Shown here: in pieces, positions 1-10,355 of the stretch
How the letters are laid out: every line of letters starts with the position of its first letter
How positions within the stretch are numbered: position 1 is the stretch's first letter
Source of the DNA: Deinandra increscens subsp. villosa
Lineage: Eukaryota; Streptophyta; Magnoliopsida; Asterales; Asteraceae
Direction of reading: 5' to 3'
DNA: 64,000 nt
NCBI GenBank assembly: GCA_039602395.1
Contig: JBCNJP010000008.1
Coordinates: 25,242,653 to 25,306,652, forward strand
The notes under the pieces: model-generated
The model's input: only the letters and a program-made list of their open reading frames with translations
Told to the model about the DNA's origin: nothing
Databases searched by the model: none
Position numbers and translations under genes: made by a program

Positions 1-1034
1 CATATGAGTCCAACAATCGAGTAATGTCACGCTTGTAATTGACGAAAGCTGGAATGCTTTATTAACAGTTAAAAACCAAGGAATACAGTTGAAAAAAATA
101 CTTCTGCCCAATTTTTGTCATATCACCCAGACCTCTCACAATTTTAAACTTCAGCTCTATAGGAGCTAACTGCTAAACAAATGGGTACAGAAGTATTTTT
201 TTCTGTAAACAGTAAATATGTTTCAAAAATCTCAAATACATCGCAGATTATACTTTAAATAATAAACACCACAAAGGCTCAACAATATTACCTAAGGAGC
301 AGATATGTTCCGGACTCCTCAAACAGCCTCCACACCTATAAGCTGCAAAAAAGAAAAAGGATCACTTATCTTCAGGTATTGGCATTATGGGTACAGCTGC
401 ACCTACTAACAGTTAATACTAAACATGTGTTGGGTTATGGTGTAAATTATACTAAACAGTTAATACTAAACCTGCAACAATTTTTATAACACCGATCCAT
501 GTGATACACTATAGAAGGATTGTTTTGAATTGAAATATTAAAGGAATATTGGACCATGAGGTTGAAGTGTGTAATGTTTATGGACCTGAATTCATATATA
601 ATCAAACCATATAGCCTGGTTGTTTTATAACCTACAACTTAGTAATAAGATTTTTGGTTTATAGTTTTAACAACATGGGTGGCTATTTTTTAACTAATTA
701 TTATGTGCTAATAATGTGTGAATATTACTATATTTCATTTGAGTTTGAAATTTTGATCCGTTTAATATGAACGGGTTAATGTGCTAATAATGTCCTTCAA
801 TCATAGCACATATGAACGGGTTAATATGTACCTGAGGTCCTTGTTCAATGCCCTTTCGGAAAGAATTGCCAACGGTACGTTTTTTAGCCACTGCTATCAC
901 AATGTGGTCCTAGAAAGATGTGTCAATCAATCCTAACTATGTGGGGGCATATACTTGCTTAGTTTAGTTGTGAACATGATACTCTTTTATAGAAAGTTAA
1001 AAAATAAAGGATACAAAACTAAAGAAACATTTAC
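1..1034. other. AT-rich stretch without a recognised gene
   Basis: I see no coding region here. It lies downstream, in the minus-strand sense, of the TBC-domain pseudogene, so later exons of that gene would be expected, but I found none beyond the 19-base exon remnant at 1035-1053. Short phrases such as GAACGGGTTAAT and GTGCTAATAATG recur between about 700 and 830, which suggests small local duplications. The stretch may be inside a transposon whose other end is outside the window. Confidence 0.5.
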
Positions 1035-2017
1035 CTTATACAATCTTGACGCCCTGTGCATACAAAAGAGAATTACCTTATACTGAAATATGTTTCCTTT
1101 CTGTCCATCTGATTGAAATTTTTACATAAGTTCAGCCACACTTCCTATATGCCACTAACCTCATAGATGCTAGGGTTAATCGTTTCTTGTGTAAAGTGTT
1201 CACCTAACTTTGGCAAGTACTCTCTCATCAGAAGATCAAACTGAAACAAGTATTGTTAAACAAGAGGCAACCCCTCCTGCACCCGCCACCACAAACTCAA
1301 TAACTCCAACAGACAAAAATAAAGAAAACATGTACAATAAGGTGTTTTGCTCATTGGAGAAGACTGGAAGTTACCAAATATAATCCTTCCATTGGAGCAT
1401 GGACAGCTCCTTTTAATAATGCCACTAACAGCCAAAATGCGTCTTCTTCACTCATGTAAAGCAGCAAAAGACCGGCTAAAAATCCCATACCCTGTAGTTG
1501 AAACGATTTTTTAAAAAGGCGTCTTAATGTGAATGACTAGAGATGTAATGTGGATGTACCTGTACATATCCAACCTCCCTATCGTATACAGAGTAGGCCT
1601 TCAAAACATTGTAAAGTGATCTTTGACCAGGTCCATGTCGCTGCTGATAGAACACGTGTGAGGGAAAAGTACGTGATATATCCCGTATTATATCTAGCTC
1701 AGAAGCTGATGTCTCATATATCACTAGTTGCTGCAACAAAAAGAATCGGCTTTCAAATATTTAGACTAATTCAGAAGTAATTGTAAGCCAGTCCACTGAA
1801 ACAAAATTCGGTCAGGAATACCTCATAAACACCAGGGTTCATTAGCAAGAGGTCCCGGCTTCCGGAAATCAATTGCCAAACAAGAACCCTCAAACGATCA
1901 GGGATTCCTTTCCGTATACGCCGTTTAACAACATTCGGTTTCCTTCTTACATAATGCTTCCAATCACTACCTCCAACACCAATCATTTTCCTCCATTTTC
2001 TAAGCTTTCTCTCTTCC
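1035..2017 (-). pseudogene. TBC (Rab-GAP) domain gene fragment, broken
   Basis: Five exons read on the minus strand with proper splice junctions: 2017-1822, 1730-1560, 1491-1375, 1276-1160 and a short 1053-1035. Joined in order they follow the plant TBC domain: a basic stretch ending RKGIPDRLR, then VWQLISGSRDLL, SLYNVLKAYSVYD, VGYVQ, GMGFLAGLLLLYMSEEDAF and LPKLGEHFTQE. TBC proteins are GTPase-activating proteins for Rab GTPases in vesicle traffic; the arginine of the IPDRLR region and the YVQGMG block are family hallmarks. Breaks: an in-frame TAA in the fourth exon after LPLV, a stop in the tiny fifth exon, and no sign of the N-terminal exons or of the rest of the domain. The frame is kept across all four large exons, so it derives from genomic DNA and not from a processed transcript. 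Its neighbour is the end of a CACTA transposon, which may have carried it. Family is clear; the exact gene is not. Confidence 0.8.
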
Positions 2018-2830
2018 CTGTTACGAAGAAGATAAATAAGGCATGGGTTAAAAGACCACTGCAACCAACTGTTTAAGTAATGCATGTACACACTCTTAAA
2101 AACCAAAAGAGGCTATTAAAACCAATTGCGTATATTGTAAATGTGATGATGATATTTGTTCTTACACTTGAAAGTTAGTGAAAAAAACGGTGTAAAAGTT
2201 GATTAGATATATGACTCAAACATTGATCATGTCTTACTTAGCTTTAACTATCTTTGTAATGTTCAGATTCTATTTACAGCATAGAGATTCAGCTTTGACA
2301 AAATAGAAGCTGAACTCACACGTTGTATGACTAGTGTTACATCCTTTCAAGCTGAACTCACACGTTGTCTAAACTATAAGATTGTATATAAATTAGAATC
2401 TGTGTTTCATTATCATATTTTATTTCTAAGGACATAGGTACCTGCATGTATGAGATGAAGACATAATCACCATCCCAGGATATATTAGCAGGTATATCCA
2501 CCAGACCTCAAAACCATTCATATTACTTCTGATATAAAATTACAAATTAGCAAAAGATTCAATGAGTTAAAATGATGATTAAATCAAGTTAGGTCAGCTT
2601 ACCTAACATGTTGAACACTGATGCAGATCAGATCGAAGCACCTACATACCAAATCCTTCAATATGATGTTCCTGCTTGTATAATGTTCAACCAAATTCAA
2701 TAAACTCATAAATTAAGAACCAAATTCATCAAGTTTAGGAAGAAATTCAATAATCTTAATCAATAAACTCATCAATTAAGAAACAAATTCATCAAATTAA
2801 GAACAAATTTAAAAGCCTAAATCAACAAAT
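2018..2830 (-). other. intron-like region with possible small exons
   Basis: No long reading frame. On the minus strand two short blocks look like exons because they end in splice donors: one ending at about 2449 (open frame containing the residues SWDGDYVFISYMQ, followed by GTACC) and one at about 2651-2672 (between a CAG acceptor and GTATG). Neither could be matched to a family. They lie between the GC-rich first exon and the TBC exons and could be 5' exons of the same transcript. Confidence 0.3.
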
Positions 2831-3232
2831 TTAAGAACCTGTTACCTGCGAGAGTGTGAGTCGACGGGGAGAGACAGAGGCGGGCTGAAATCTGATGGAT
2901 CCGAGAAGGTCAGAGGAGGCAGCGGCGTCGCCGGCTGGAGGGAGGCGGCGGCGACGCGAGCGGCTGTCGCCGGTCGGAGTTGAGACGAGAGGGGGAGAGA
3001 TCGCCATAGTTAATCTTGGTATTGGTATTTCTAGATCGCCGGTCGGAGTTGAGACGAGATAGGGGAGAGACGAAGTTTGCTCTGTGGAGATTAGGGCAAA
3101 AATGCCAGCGGGGTGAAAGTGAAAGTGTGTGTGAGGGAGAATGGAGTAGAGAATGGAGGAGACGGGTGTGAGGGAAAATAGAGCTGAAAATTGAAAATTA
3201 GGGCAAATTATTGGGGGGAAATTTGGAGCCAA
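2831..3232 (-). other. GC-rich 5' exon-like ORF (133 aa), unrecognised
   Basis: A minus-strand open frame of 133 codons, rich in Ser, Pro and Arg, with no recognisable domain. The sequence is much more GC-rich than its neighbours and reaches a good splice donor (CGCAG then GTAACAGG) just inside the frame end, so it looks like a 5' UTR or first exon followed by an intron. A unit of about 34 bases starting TCGCCGGTCGGAGTTGAGAC occurs twice (about 2966-3000 and 3036-3070). It lies immediately inside the CACTA end, the usual place of a transposon's promoter and first exon. It may not be translated. Confidence 0.35.
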
Positions 3233-3239
3233 AAATTAA

Positions 3240-3458
3240 AAGACGACACTTTCTTCTTGACACGCGGTTTTTATATGTCCTCCGTGTTTTTTTTTTTTTT
3301 GAAATATGACAGAAATTCTTGACACTCAAAAATGCGCGTCATGAATTCTTAAGAATTACCTATAAATGACATTTTATTTTGACACTTCAGTTTTTGCACG
3401 TCAAGAATTATCGAGTGTCATCGTTCGCGTGTCAAGGAAGGCAGTTTTTGTAGTAGTG
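3240..3458. mobile_element. CACTA (En/Spm-type) transposon terminal region
   Basis: The sequence ends TTTTTGTAGTAGTG at 3445-3458, the reverse complement of the CACTACTACAAAAA terminus typical of plant CACTA elements. Inside this end are clustered subterminal repeats in both orientations built on TTGACAC / GTGTCAA and TGACGCGC-like words (around 3256, 3316, 3379, 3411, 3430), the expected transposase-binding zone. The other end is not in the window, so the element begins before position 1 or has been truncated. No transposase coding sequence was recognised, but TBC gene exons lie inside the presumed element. Confidence 0.7.
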
Positions 3459-4089
3459 CCACTCAGCGGGCACGAGATGCACCACCCGACTGGCGGTCGG
3501 ACTGAGGACAATGTCAGCCTAACTTACCGTGATCGAGTAGACACGGGGAAGGCAAACCACGTAAGGAATTATTCCTACAACTAATTGGTCAGCTTCGGTT
3601 GCGAATGTTTTAGTGACATGAACTTAGGCTCGCTACCTACGATATGGATTATACTTGTAATATACATACTTACATACGAATAAAGACTGTTGTATTCGTA
3701 CTGCATATTTATACTAGTTATACTTATGAGCTTATGTGAACTCACCAACATTAGTTGACACTTGCTCTTATGCATGCTTTGCAGGACGTTAGGAGGATCT
3801 GATTTTGGGCACGTACGCTGGTTAAACCCTATATGTTGGGAATCTGTGTTTAACATTTTCAAAACTTAGACTTAAACTGGTTGTTCACTTAATGGGCGCT
3901 TGTTTTGCGCGACATTACTTTAATATGCTTCCGCTGGATTTTTAAACTCTGGTTTTGATATTTCTCGTTTGGAAATATATTTACATTTTGAACCCTTAAC
4001 TTATGGTTGATGTAACTAATGACTCGGGTCCTGGTCTGGATCACACCCCACACGGTAAAACTTCGTTAGTGGAAATTTGGGGTGTGACA
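3459..4089 (+). mobile_element. Ty3/gypsy LTR fragment (3' part)
   Basis: The segment ends GGGGTGTGACA at 4089, the same kind of LTR end as at 16640 (minus strand) and 12754. Upstream it shares ordered blocks with the gypsy 2 LTR read on the other strand: GTGAACTCACCAAC, then GGGCGC(T/G)TGTTTTGCGC, then TAATGACTCG(G/T)GTCCTGGT. No primer-binding site follows, so this is not a normal 5' LTR with its internal region; it may be a solo LTR or 3' LTR scrap interrupted on its left by the CACTA element. Confidence 0.6.
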
Positions 4090-4590
4090 CCTTCCTTGTG
4101 TGATCCCTATTTCGTGTCTTTTTGGTTAGATTTTACCGAAGCAACTAGGCAATTAGGCAGTTTCAGTCAGTTTTCTACCTGGACTTTTATTTGGGATTAC
4201 CTTAGTAACTAGGATGTGTCTATAGTCTAGGTTGCCTTGGTAGTTATCATTTACGGGGTAGTTGTCATATTGATTAGTCAGATTGGAGATCAAAGTCATG
4301 CTTAGAGGATTCTTATCCGAGTGATATCCGTCTCATTATTGATTTTTATTCTTAGACTCGGTTACTTTGTTCCTAAGTATTTTCAGTTACTTGCTTGTCT
4401 GTTTCTTTGATTATCTGAAATTCAAAATATTTTAGGTTGAATATTAGCAAAGTTCGCATATCGAGAGCCTGCATTGCGTCCATGGATTTGACATCCGGGT
4501 AGTTACCGATACTATTCTACATACGATGGATACACTGCCCTACGTGTGTGTTTAGTCACTCGGGATTTTCCCTTTTTAACTTGACCGATT
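4090..4590. other. unclassified stretch between two LTR fragments
   Basis: No gene, no clear repeat unit and no match to the other elements in this window that I can see. It may be leader or U3 sequence of an unrecognised retrotransposon, since it is bounded on both sides by LTR remnants. Confidence 0.4.
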
Positions 4591-4787
4591 TTTGAAAGAC
4601 ACATCAGCACACGTCAGAGAGCTTAAGAGTTCTTTCATTCTCTATCTCTTAACTGTGTGTTTTCAAGGTGTTCTCTCTCTAGATCATTGTAACTCTTTGT
4701 GAATCAATAAAGCAAAGCTTTATTTACCCCTCGTTGTTATCGATTAACCGAATCATGCAGTAGTAAGATCCTTTCCAGGCACTTACA
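4591..4787 (+). mobile_element. copia (SIRE/Maximus-like) LTR, 3' part only
   Basis: From the block TCTCTATCTCTTAACTGTGT onward this matches, with modest divergence, the R-U5 half of the TR-GAG LTR at 57523-57881: CTCTCTCTAG, GTGAATCAATAAAGCAAAGC, TTTATTTAC, CTCGTTGTTAT, CCGAATCATGC and GTAGTAAGATC. It ends in TACA at 4787. The U3 half does not match, so this is a fragment or a divergent subfamily. It abuts a FAR1-related gene fragment. Confidence 0.65.
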
Positions 4788-4880
4788 TTTGCTTTATTAG
4801 CCACAGCTTCCTTTGTCCACCACTTCATGATATACTTTTTGGGAAATTCGGCAACCTCGAATATCTTAAAAACATAAAAG
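4788..4880 (-). pseudogene. FAR1-related sequence (FRS) protein fragment
   Basis: Reading from the edge of the N gap on the minus strand gives an open frame of about 31 residues containing VFKIFEVAEFPKKYIMKWWT and KEAVANKAN. This is the pattern just after the SWIM zinc finger of FAR1/FRS proteins, plant transcription factors domesticated from MuDR-type transposases. The gap hides the upstream part and the copia LTR cuts the downstream part. Only a fragment is visible, so it cannot be judged functional. Confidence 0.55.
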
Positions 4881-5380
4881 NNNNNNNNNNNNNNNNNNNN
4901 NNNNNNNNNNNNNNNNNNNNNNNNNNNNNNNNNNNNNNNNNNNNNNNNNNNNNNNNNNNNNNNNNNNNNNNNNNNNNNNNNNNNNNNNNNNNNNNNNNNN
5001 NNNNNNNNNNNNNNNNNNNNNNNNNNNNNNNNNNNNNNNNNNNNNNNNNNNNNNNNNNNNNNNNNNNNNNNNNNNNNNNNNNNNNNNNNNNNNNNNNNNN
5101 NNNNNNNNNNNNNNNNNNNNNNNNNNNNNNNNNNNNNNNNNNNNNNNNNNNNNNNNNNNNNNNNNNNNNNNNNNNNNNNNNNNNNNNNNNNNNNNNNNNN
5201 NNNNNNNNNNNNNNNNNNNNNNNNNNNNNNNNNNNNNNNNNNNNNNNNNNNNNNNNNNNNNNNNNNNNNNNNNNNNNNNNNNNNNNNNNNNNNNNNNNNN
5301 NNNNNNNNNNNNNNNNNNNNNNNNNNNNNNNNNNNNNNNNNNNNNNNNNNNNNNNNNNNNNNNNNNNNNNNNNNNNNNNN
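4881..5380. other. assembly gap, 500 N
   Basis: Exactly 500 unknown bases. Any open frame reported across it is an artefact. It probably hides a nested-insertion junction, because LTR ends of two different copia families and a host gene fragment lie at its edges. Confidence 0.99.
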
Positions 5381-5516
5381 CAAATCAAGCATTTACATTA
5401 TACACAAGAACTAAATATCGCTTAAGTAAAGTGAAATATAACTTTAATTCCGCAGGGTTATATTTGCAAGTAAAGGGCTTTGTTTTAGTTTATCTTAAAC
5501 TAATAACGATCCTACA
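5381..5516 (+). mobile_element. copia LTR 3' fragment (relative of copia 1)
   Basis: This piece matches the last part of the copia 1 LTR (20640-20789): AACTTTAATTCCGCAGGGTT, ATATTTGCAAGTA, and the ending CGATCCTACA at 5516. Beyond it the sequence becomes the leader of the gypsy 1 element. It is diverged from copia 1 (different spacing and several substitutions), so it is a separate older insertion whose upstream part is lost in the gap. Confidence 0.7.
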
Positions 5517-6611
5517 AATGCTTTATTATTATCGTATCTTTATGATGAATCTGTTATTGATATGATTTGGTGATGTCGTATGTTTATCCTATGTTATTAT
5601 TTTGCTGTAATTCACATTATTATTACTTATGCCTTATGTGATAATTGAAATTCATCGAAGTTCACCATGTCAACAAGGGGACATGGTCGCGGTCGAGGTA
5701 CTGCTCTTCCCACCACTGGCGAAGAACTGGCCAATTTAATAGCTCAACATGTCAACGCCGCCATTGGCCAGCAAAATCTAAACACAGGGCGTGGTAGAGG
5801 AGGAGGCGGGCCAGAAGTAGGACCTATTGGTTAACCAATAGGAAATCAGGGATGCACCTATAAAACATTTCAGGGGTGCCAACCAAAGACGTTCACTGGG
5901 AGTGAAGGACCACTCGAGATTATTCGGTGGATCGAGAAAATGGAGGCGATAATCGCAATCCGTAGCTGTGCGGAGAACCAAATTGTGAAGTACGCAACAT
6001 ATTCATTTCTAGACAGAGCATTGTCGTGGTGGAATGCCCAGCGCCAAATTCTCGGAGAAGCTGCGGCATATGAGATGTCTTGGAATGAATTGAAAGAGAT
6101 GATGATGAAGGAGTATTCTCTGCGAACCGATGTCCAGAAGTTAGAAACAGAATTTTGGAATTTGTCAATGATTGGAGCTGACGTCAAGGCATACACTACT
6201 AGATTCAACGACCTGGCAAAGCTTGTGCCACGGTTAGTGACTCCAGAGTATGCCAGGATCGAGAGATATATTTGGGGTCTAGCACCTCAAATCAGGGGAA
6301 TGGTTACTTCAGCTAATCCAGCAACCATCGGTAGTGCAATCAACTTAGCACAGTCTCTAACTGATGATGCCGTAAGGGCAGGAGTATGGGGAAAGCTACC
6401 AGTGGAGTCTGCTCCAAAGAATGCTGATGATGGAAAGAAGCATGGATCCAAGAGAAAGTGGTCAGGAAGCAGTGGTGACCGAAGGAGGTCAAACCAGAGG
6501 TCTCACAAAGCTTATGCAGCAAATTCATCAGGGGAGAAGAAGCAGGCTGACTCATACCCCCGTTGTAACACATGTGGATACCATCACAGGGGCATGTCGA
6601 TACTGTACTAA
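5517..6611 (+). pseudogene. gypsy 1 leader and Gag (broken)
   Basis: After a 150-base AT-rich leader, Gag starts at the ATG at 5667 (Arg-Gly-rich N terminus). An in-frame TAA at 5832-5834 interrupts it, then the same frame continues to 6611. The retrotransposon capsid region lies at about 5850-6390, with typical blocks such as ALSWWNAQ, EYSLRTDVQKLE and YTTRFNDLAKL. It is followed by a Lys/Arg/Ser-rich tail and the beginning of the nucleocapsid cysteines. A frameshift near 6590-6611 moves the reading frame into the next segment. Gag would form the cytoplasmic particle that packages the RNA. The capsid type and the C-terminal chromodomain remnant place it with Tekay/Del-type chromoviruses, which is inference. 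Confidence 0.8.
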
Positions 6612-7258
6612 GTGCAGTCGTTATGGTCATGACACTCCCTATTGCCGATCAAAGACCCGAGAGAAAGGTGCCAGTTATGGTCATAACTGTTACGAGTGCA
6701 GGGCTACTGATCACTTTAAGAGGGAATGTCCCAAGCTGAAGAGTCAAGGTGCAAGAGGAAGGGCGTTCGAGATGAACGCAAAGGAAGCTCAGGAAGAACC
6801 ATCTGTTGTTGTCGGTACGTGTCTCGTAAACAATAAATATGCCTCAGTTTTATTTGATACGGGTGCTGACCTAAGTTTTGTGTCTAAAGAGTTTGAACCA
6901 CTACTTGGTATAAAACCTAGTGAGTTAAGGAATAAGTACAGTATAAATATTGCCAACGGGAGAAAAATAGAGGCAGGTACCGTAATTAAAGGGTGCACTA
7001 TAAACATTGAGAACCACTCCTTTAGCATTGACCTTCTACCTGTGAACCTTGGAAGCTTCGACATTGTTATTGGAATGGATTGGTTATCCAAAAACCACGC
7101 AGAAGTGGTATGCTTCGAGAAGATTGTTTGCATTCCAATTGCCAACAAAGAGGTGTTAACCATACGGGGAGAAAAGAGGAATTCTGCACTGAAGATCATA
7201 AGCGTTGTAAAAGTATCTGCACGAAGGTTATCCATCCTTTTTAGTCAAAGCAATAGAT
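6590..7258 (+). pseudogene. gypsy 1 nucleocapsid zinc knuckle and protease
   Basis: Read in the frame of 6421-7284. A complete CCHC knuckle, CYECRATDHFKREC, lies at about 6690, preceded by other cysteines typical of this family. The aspartic protease follows with the active-site DTGA (in VLFDTGADLSFVS) at about 6858 and the C-terminal IGMDWL block at about 7070. The protease cuts Gag-Pol inside the particle. A second frameshift near 7255 separates it from the reverse transcriptase. In intact relatives these are one continuous frame, so this copy cannot make the normal polyprotein. Confidence 0.8.
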
Positions 7259-8520
7259 GTGAAGAATGCGGAACAGAAGATTGAAGATATACCAGTAGTG
7301 AAAGACTATCCAGAAGTCTTCCCTGAGGAACTACCCGGTATACCTCCCGAACATCAAGTCCGATTTCAAATCGATTTGGTGCCTGGGGCAGCTCCTATTG
7401 CCCATTCGCCCTATCGATTGGCGCCATCAGAAATGAAGGAATTAGCCCAACAAATGCAAGAGCTTCTTGATAAGGGATTTATCAAACCAAGTTTCTCACC
7501 TTGGGGATCGCCAGTTTTATTCATGAAAAAGAAAGATGGGTCTTTCGTATGTGTATATCGTGAGCTGAATAAGATCACCATCAAAAATCGATACCCCCTA
7601 CCTAGAATTGATGATTTATTTGATCAACTCCAGGGGTCTAGCTTCTACTCGAAGATAGATCTGAGATCCGGATATCACCAATTGCTCATGGCAGAGGAAG
7701 ATGTACAAAAAACTGCTTTTCGTACTCGTTATGGTCACTATGAGTTTGTGGTTATGCCATTTGGACTAACTAATGCTCCTGCAGTGTTCATGGATCTCAT
7801 GAACAGAGTGTGTAAACCTTATCTGGACAAATTCGTGATAGTATTCATCGACGGTATACTTGTTTACTCACGAACCAAAGAGGAGCATGAGGAACATTTG
7901 AGATTGATTCTTGAAATGTTAAAGAAAGAGAAACTTTATGCTAAGTTCTCGAAATATGAGTTTTGGTTGAGAGAAGTCCCGTTCTTGGGGCACGTTATTA
8001 ATGAGAACAGCATTCATGTGGATCCTGCAAAGATTAAAGCTATTAAGAGTTGGAATGCACCAAAATCACCAACGGAAGTCCGTCAATTTTTGGGGTTAGC
8101 CGACTATTATAGAAGGTTCATAGAAAATTTCTCTCAAATTGCTCAGCCACTAACCCAATTGACTCAGAAAGATAGGAAGTTTGAATGGACGGAAAAGCAA
8201 GAAACCGCCTTCTAAATTCTAAAACAAAAGTTGTGCAGCGCTCCGATCTTATCCCTTCCAGAAGGAACCGAAGGGTTCATGGTTTATTGTGACGCATCTA
8301 GATTGGGTCTTGGATATGTCTTAATGCAAAGGGATAAAGTTATTGCCTACGCATCCAGACAACTCAAGGTGCATGAAAGGAACTATACCACACATGATCT
8401 GGAATTAGGAGTTGTTGTATTTGCATTAAAAATATAGAGGCACTACCTGTATGGTACAAAATGTACAATTTTTACAGACCATAAGAGTCTCCAACACATT
8501 TTATCAAAAGGAGCTCAATA
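7259..8520 (+). pseudogene. gypsy 1 reverse transcriptase and RNase H (broken)
   Basis: RT blocks appear in order: YPEVFPEELPG, SPWGSPVLFMKKKDGSF, YRELNKITIKNRYPLPRIDD, FYSKIDLRSGYHQL, MPFGLTNAPAVFMDLM and YYRRFIENFS. The catalytic YxDD-type box reads FIDG, so the second catalytic aspartate is gone. The usual Asp before YRELNK is also missing. A TAA at 8213 ends the frame; RNase H then follows in the same sense with VYCDAS, a stop at 8435-8437 where the family has Trp, and a frameshift near 8510. The enzyme is dead several times over. Confidence 0.85.
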
Positions 8521-10014
8521 TGCGGCAACGCCGATGGGTGGAGTTATTAAACGATTATGGGTGTGATATTCGCGATCACCCGGGCAAAGCCAATGTAGTA
8601 GCCGACGCCTTGAGCCGAAAGGAGCGTGATACGCCAAGACGAGCGCGAGCAATGGATATGACGAATCATTCAAGTTTTGTCTCACACGTCCGTATCACAC
8701 AACAGGAAGCACTCAAAGATGCCAATTTGAGGAATGAAGATCTTTGTGGAATGATCAAGGACTTGGCGACAACCAATGATATCAGATATTTTATGGGTCG
8801 TATTTGGATACCGATTTTGGGCAAGCTACGTGAGCTGATTTTGGAAGAGGCTCATAAATCCAAGTATTCCATCCACCCTGGATCAGATAAGATGTACAAG
8901 GATCTCAAGGAACATTACTGGTGGCCCAACATGAAGTGTGACATAGCAGCTTATGTGAGTAAGTGTTCCACGTGTGCTAGGCGGATGGTCAAAGGTCGTC
9001 TGGTCTGTTGATACAACCAGAAATCCCACAATTGAAGTGGGAGAGAATCGCGATGGACTTCATCACAAAATTACCCCGAACACCCCGTAAGCACAATGCC
9101 ATTTGGGTAATTATTGATCGACTGACGAAATCCGCTCACTTCCTCCCAATTAAATAAACCGACTCAACAGAAAAGCTCGCCAAGCTATACATCAAGGAAA
9201 TAGTAGCACGTCATGGAGTGCTCGTTTCTATTATCTCGGACAGGGATGCCCGTTTTGCGTCAATATTTTGGGAATCCTTGAATGAGGAACTAGGCACTAG
9301 CTTGGAGTTAAGCACTGCATATCACCCGCAAACTGATGGCCAAAGTGAAAGGACCATTCTGACATTGGAGGACATGCTTCGAGCATGTGTGATCAATTTT
9401 TGTGGTAATTGAGAAACTCACCTGCCATTAGCAGAATTTTCGTATAACAACAGTTATCATGCTAGCATAAAGGATGCACCTTTTGAGGCTTTGTACAGCA
9501 GAAAGTGTTGATCGCCTCTATACTGGGCCGAAATCGGAGAAAAGGAAATAACCGGCCCAGAAATCATCCAAGAGATAACTGATAAAATCTCGATAATTAA
9601 GAAACACTTGGAAACTGCTAGGGCAAGGCAAAAGAGTTATGCGGATATCCGAAGAAAACCTTTAGAATTCAAAGTTAGGGATAGGGTGTTTTTGAAGGTT
9701 TCACCCTGGAAGGGTGTTTTTAGGTTCGGTAAGCACGGAAAGCTTAGTCCGCGATTTATAGGACCCTTTGAAATTTTTAGACGAGTAGGTCCAGTGGCTT
9801 ATCATTTGAAGTTGCCAGGAAAACTCAGAGGCATTCACAATGTGTTCCACGTGTCTAACTAAAGGAAGTGTCTCTCAGACGAGACACTAGTCGTACCGTC
9901 AGAGGAGGTTCAAATTGACAACAAATTGCACTTTGTTGAAGAACCATTGGAAATTGAATACTTGAAAGTCCAGAAACTCAGACAGAGTAAGATTAAATTA
10001 GTGAAAATTTTACT
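8521..10014 (+). pseudogene. gypsy 1 integrase with chromodomain remnant
   Basis: The HHCC zinc domain (HPGSDKMYKDLKEHYWWP then CSTCARR) is at about 8870-8990. The core carries catalytic Asp in AMDF and SDRDARF and Glu in QSERT at about 9050, 9240 and 9350. The C-terminal part contains RPRFIGPFEI-like and GIHNVFHVSN blocks. A frameshift follows near 9007; stops occur near 9157, 9410, 9508 and at 9860. Beyond the last stop the frame continues with VEEPLEIEYLKVQKLRQSKI, the first half of the chromodomain-like tail of Tekay-type chromoviruses, and then loses similarity near 10015. The chromodomain would direct integration into heterochromatin. Confidence 0.8.
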
Positions 10015-10197
10015 ACGATTATACTATTGCGAGCATAATTTAATTTTAGTAATTATCATGTAATTATTTTCACGTTTCAAGTCGGAAAATTTACAAATTA
10101 TACCACGTTATACCAGTGCTTTACCTGTTTATAACCTAATGCTGATAAATAAATATATATATATATAGACACATATACATACACATATCCATGCAAG

Positions 10198-10270
10198 AAT
10201 TACACTTGTCATAATATCTCTACACTTGTCTTAAATCCTTACATTTGTCATATGCCCTTACACTTGTCAC
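10198..10270 (+). repeat. four short tandem repeats, TACACTTGTCAT type
   Basis: Units of about 19-21 bases, each starting TTACACTTGTCA or a one-base variant (TACATTTGTCA), occur four times in a row upstream of the candidate TATA box. Arrays like this are common in retrotransposon U3 regions, where they can act as enhancers; that role is inferred. Confidence 0.6.
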
Positions 10271-10348
10271 ATGACAAGTAATACACAATATTTTTCTTTT
10301 AGTAAAAAGAGGAGGACACATAAGCCTATGCCTAGGGTAATCATGAGC

Positions 10349-10355
10349 TATAAAT
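10349..10355 (+). promoter_or_regulatory. candidate TATA box of gypsy 1 LTR
   Basis: TATAAAT is followed about 30-50 bases later by a long CT-rich tract (about 10370-10480 and again 10620-10650), including a run of C around 10450. A TATA box plus a CT-rich leader is the usual layout of the R region in these long LTRs. Confidence 0.4.

Noticed and set aside
4724..5392. Long minus-strand open frame across the gap
   Set aside because: It consists mostly of unknown residues from the 500 N; only the short FAR1-related end is real.
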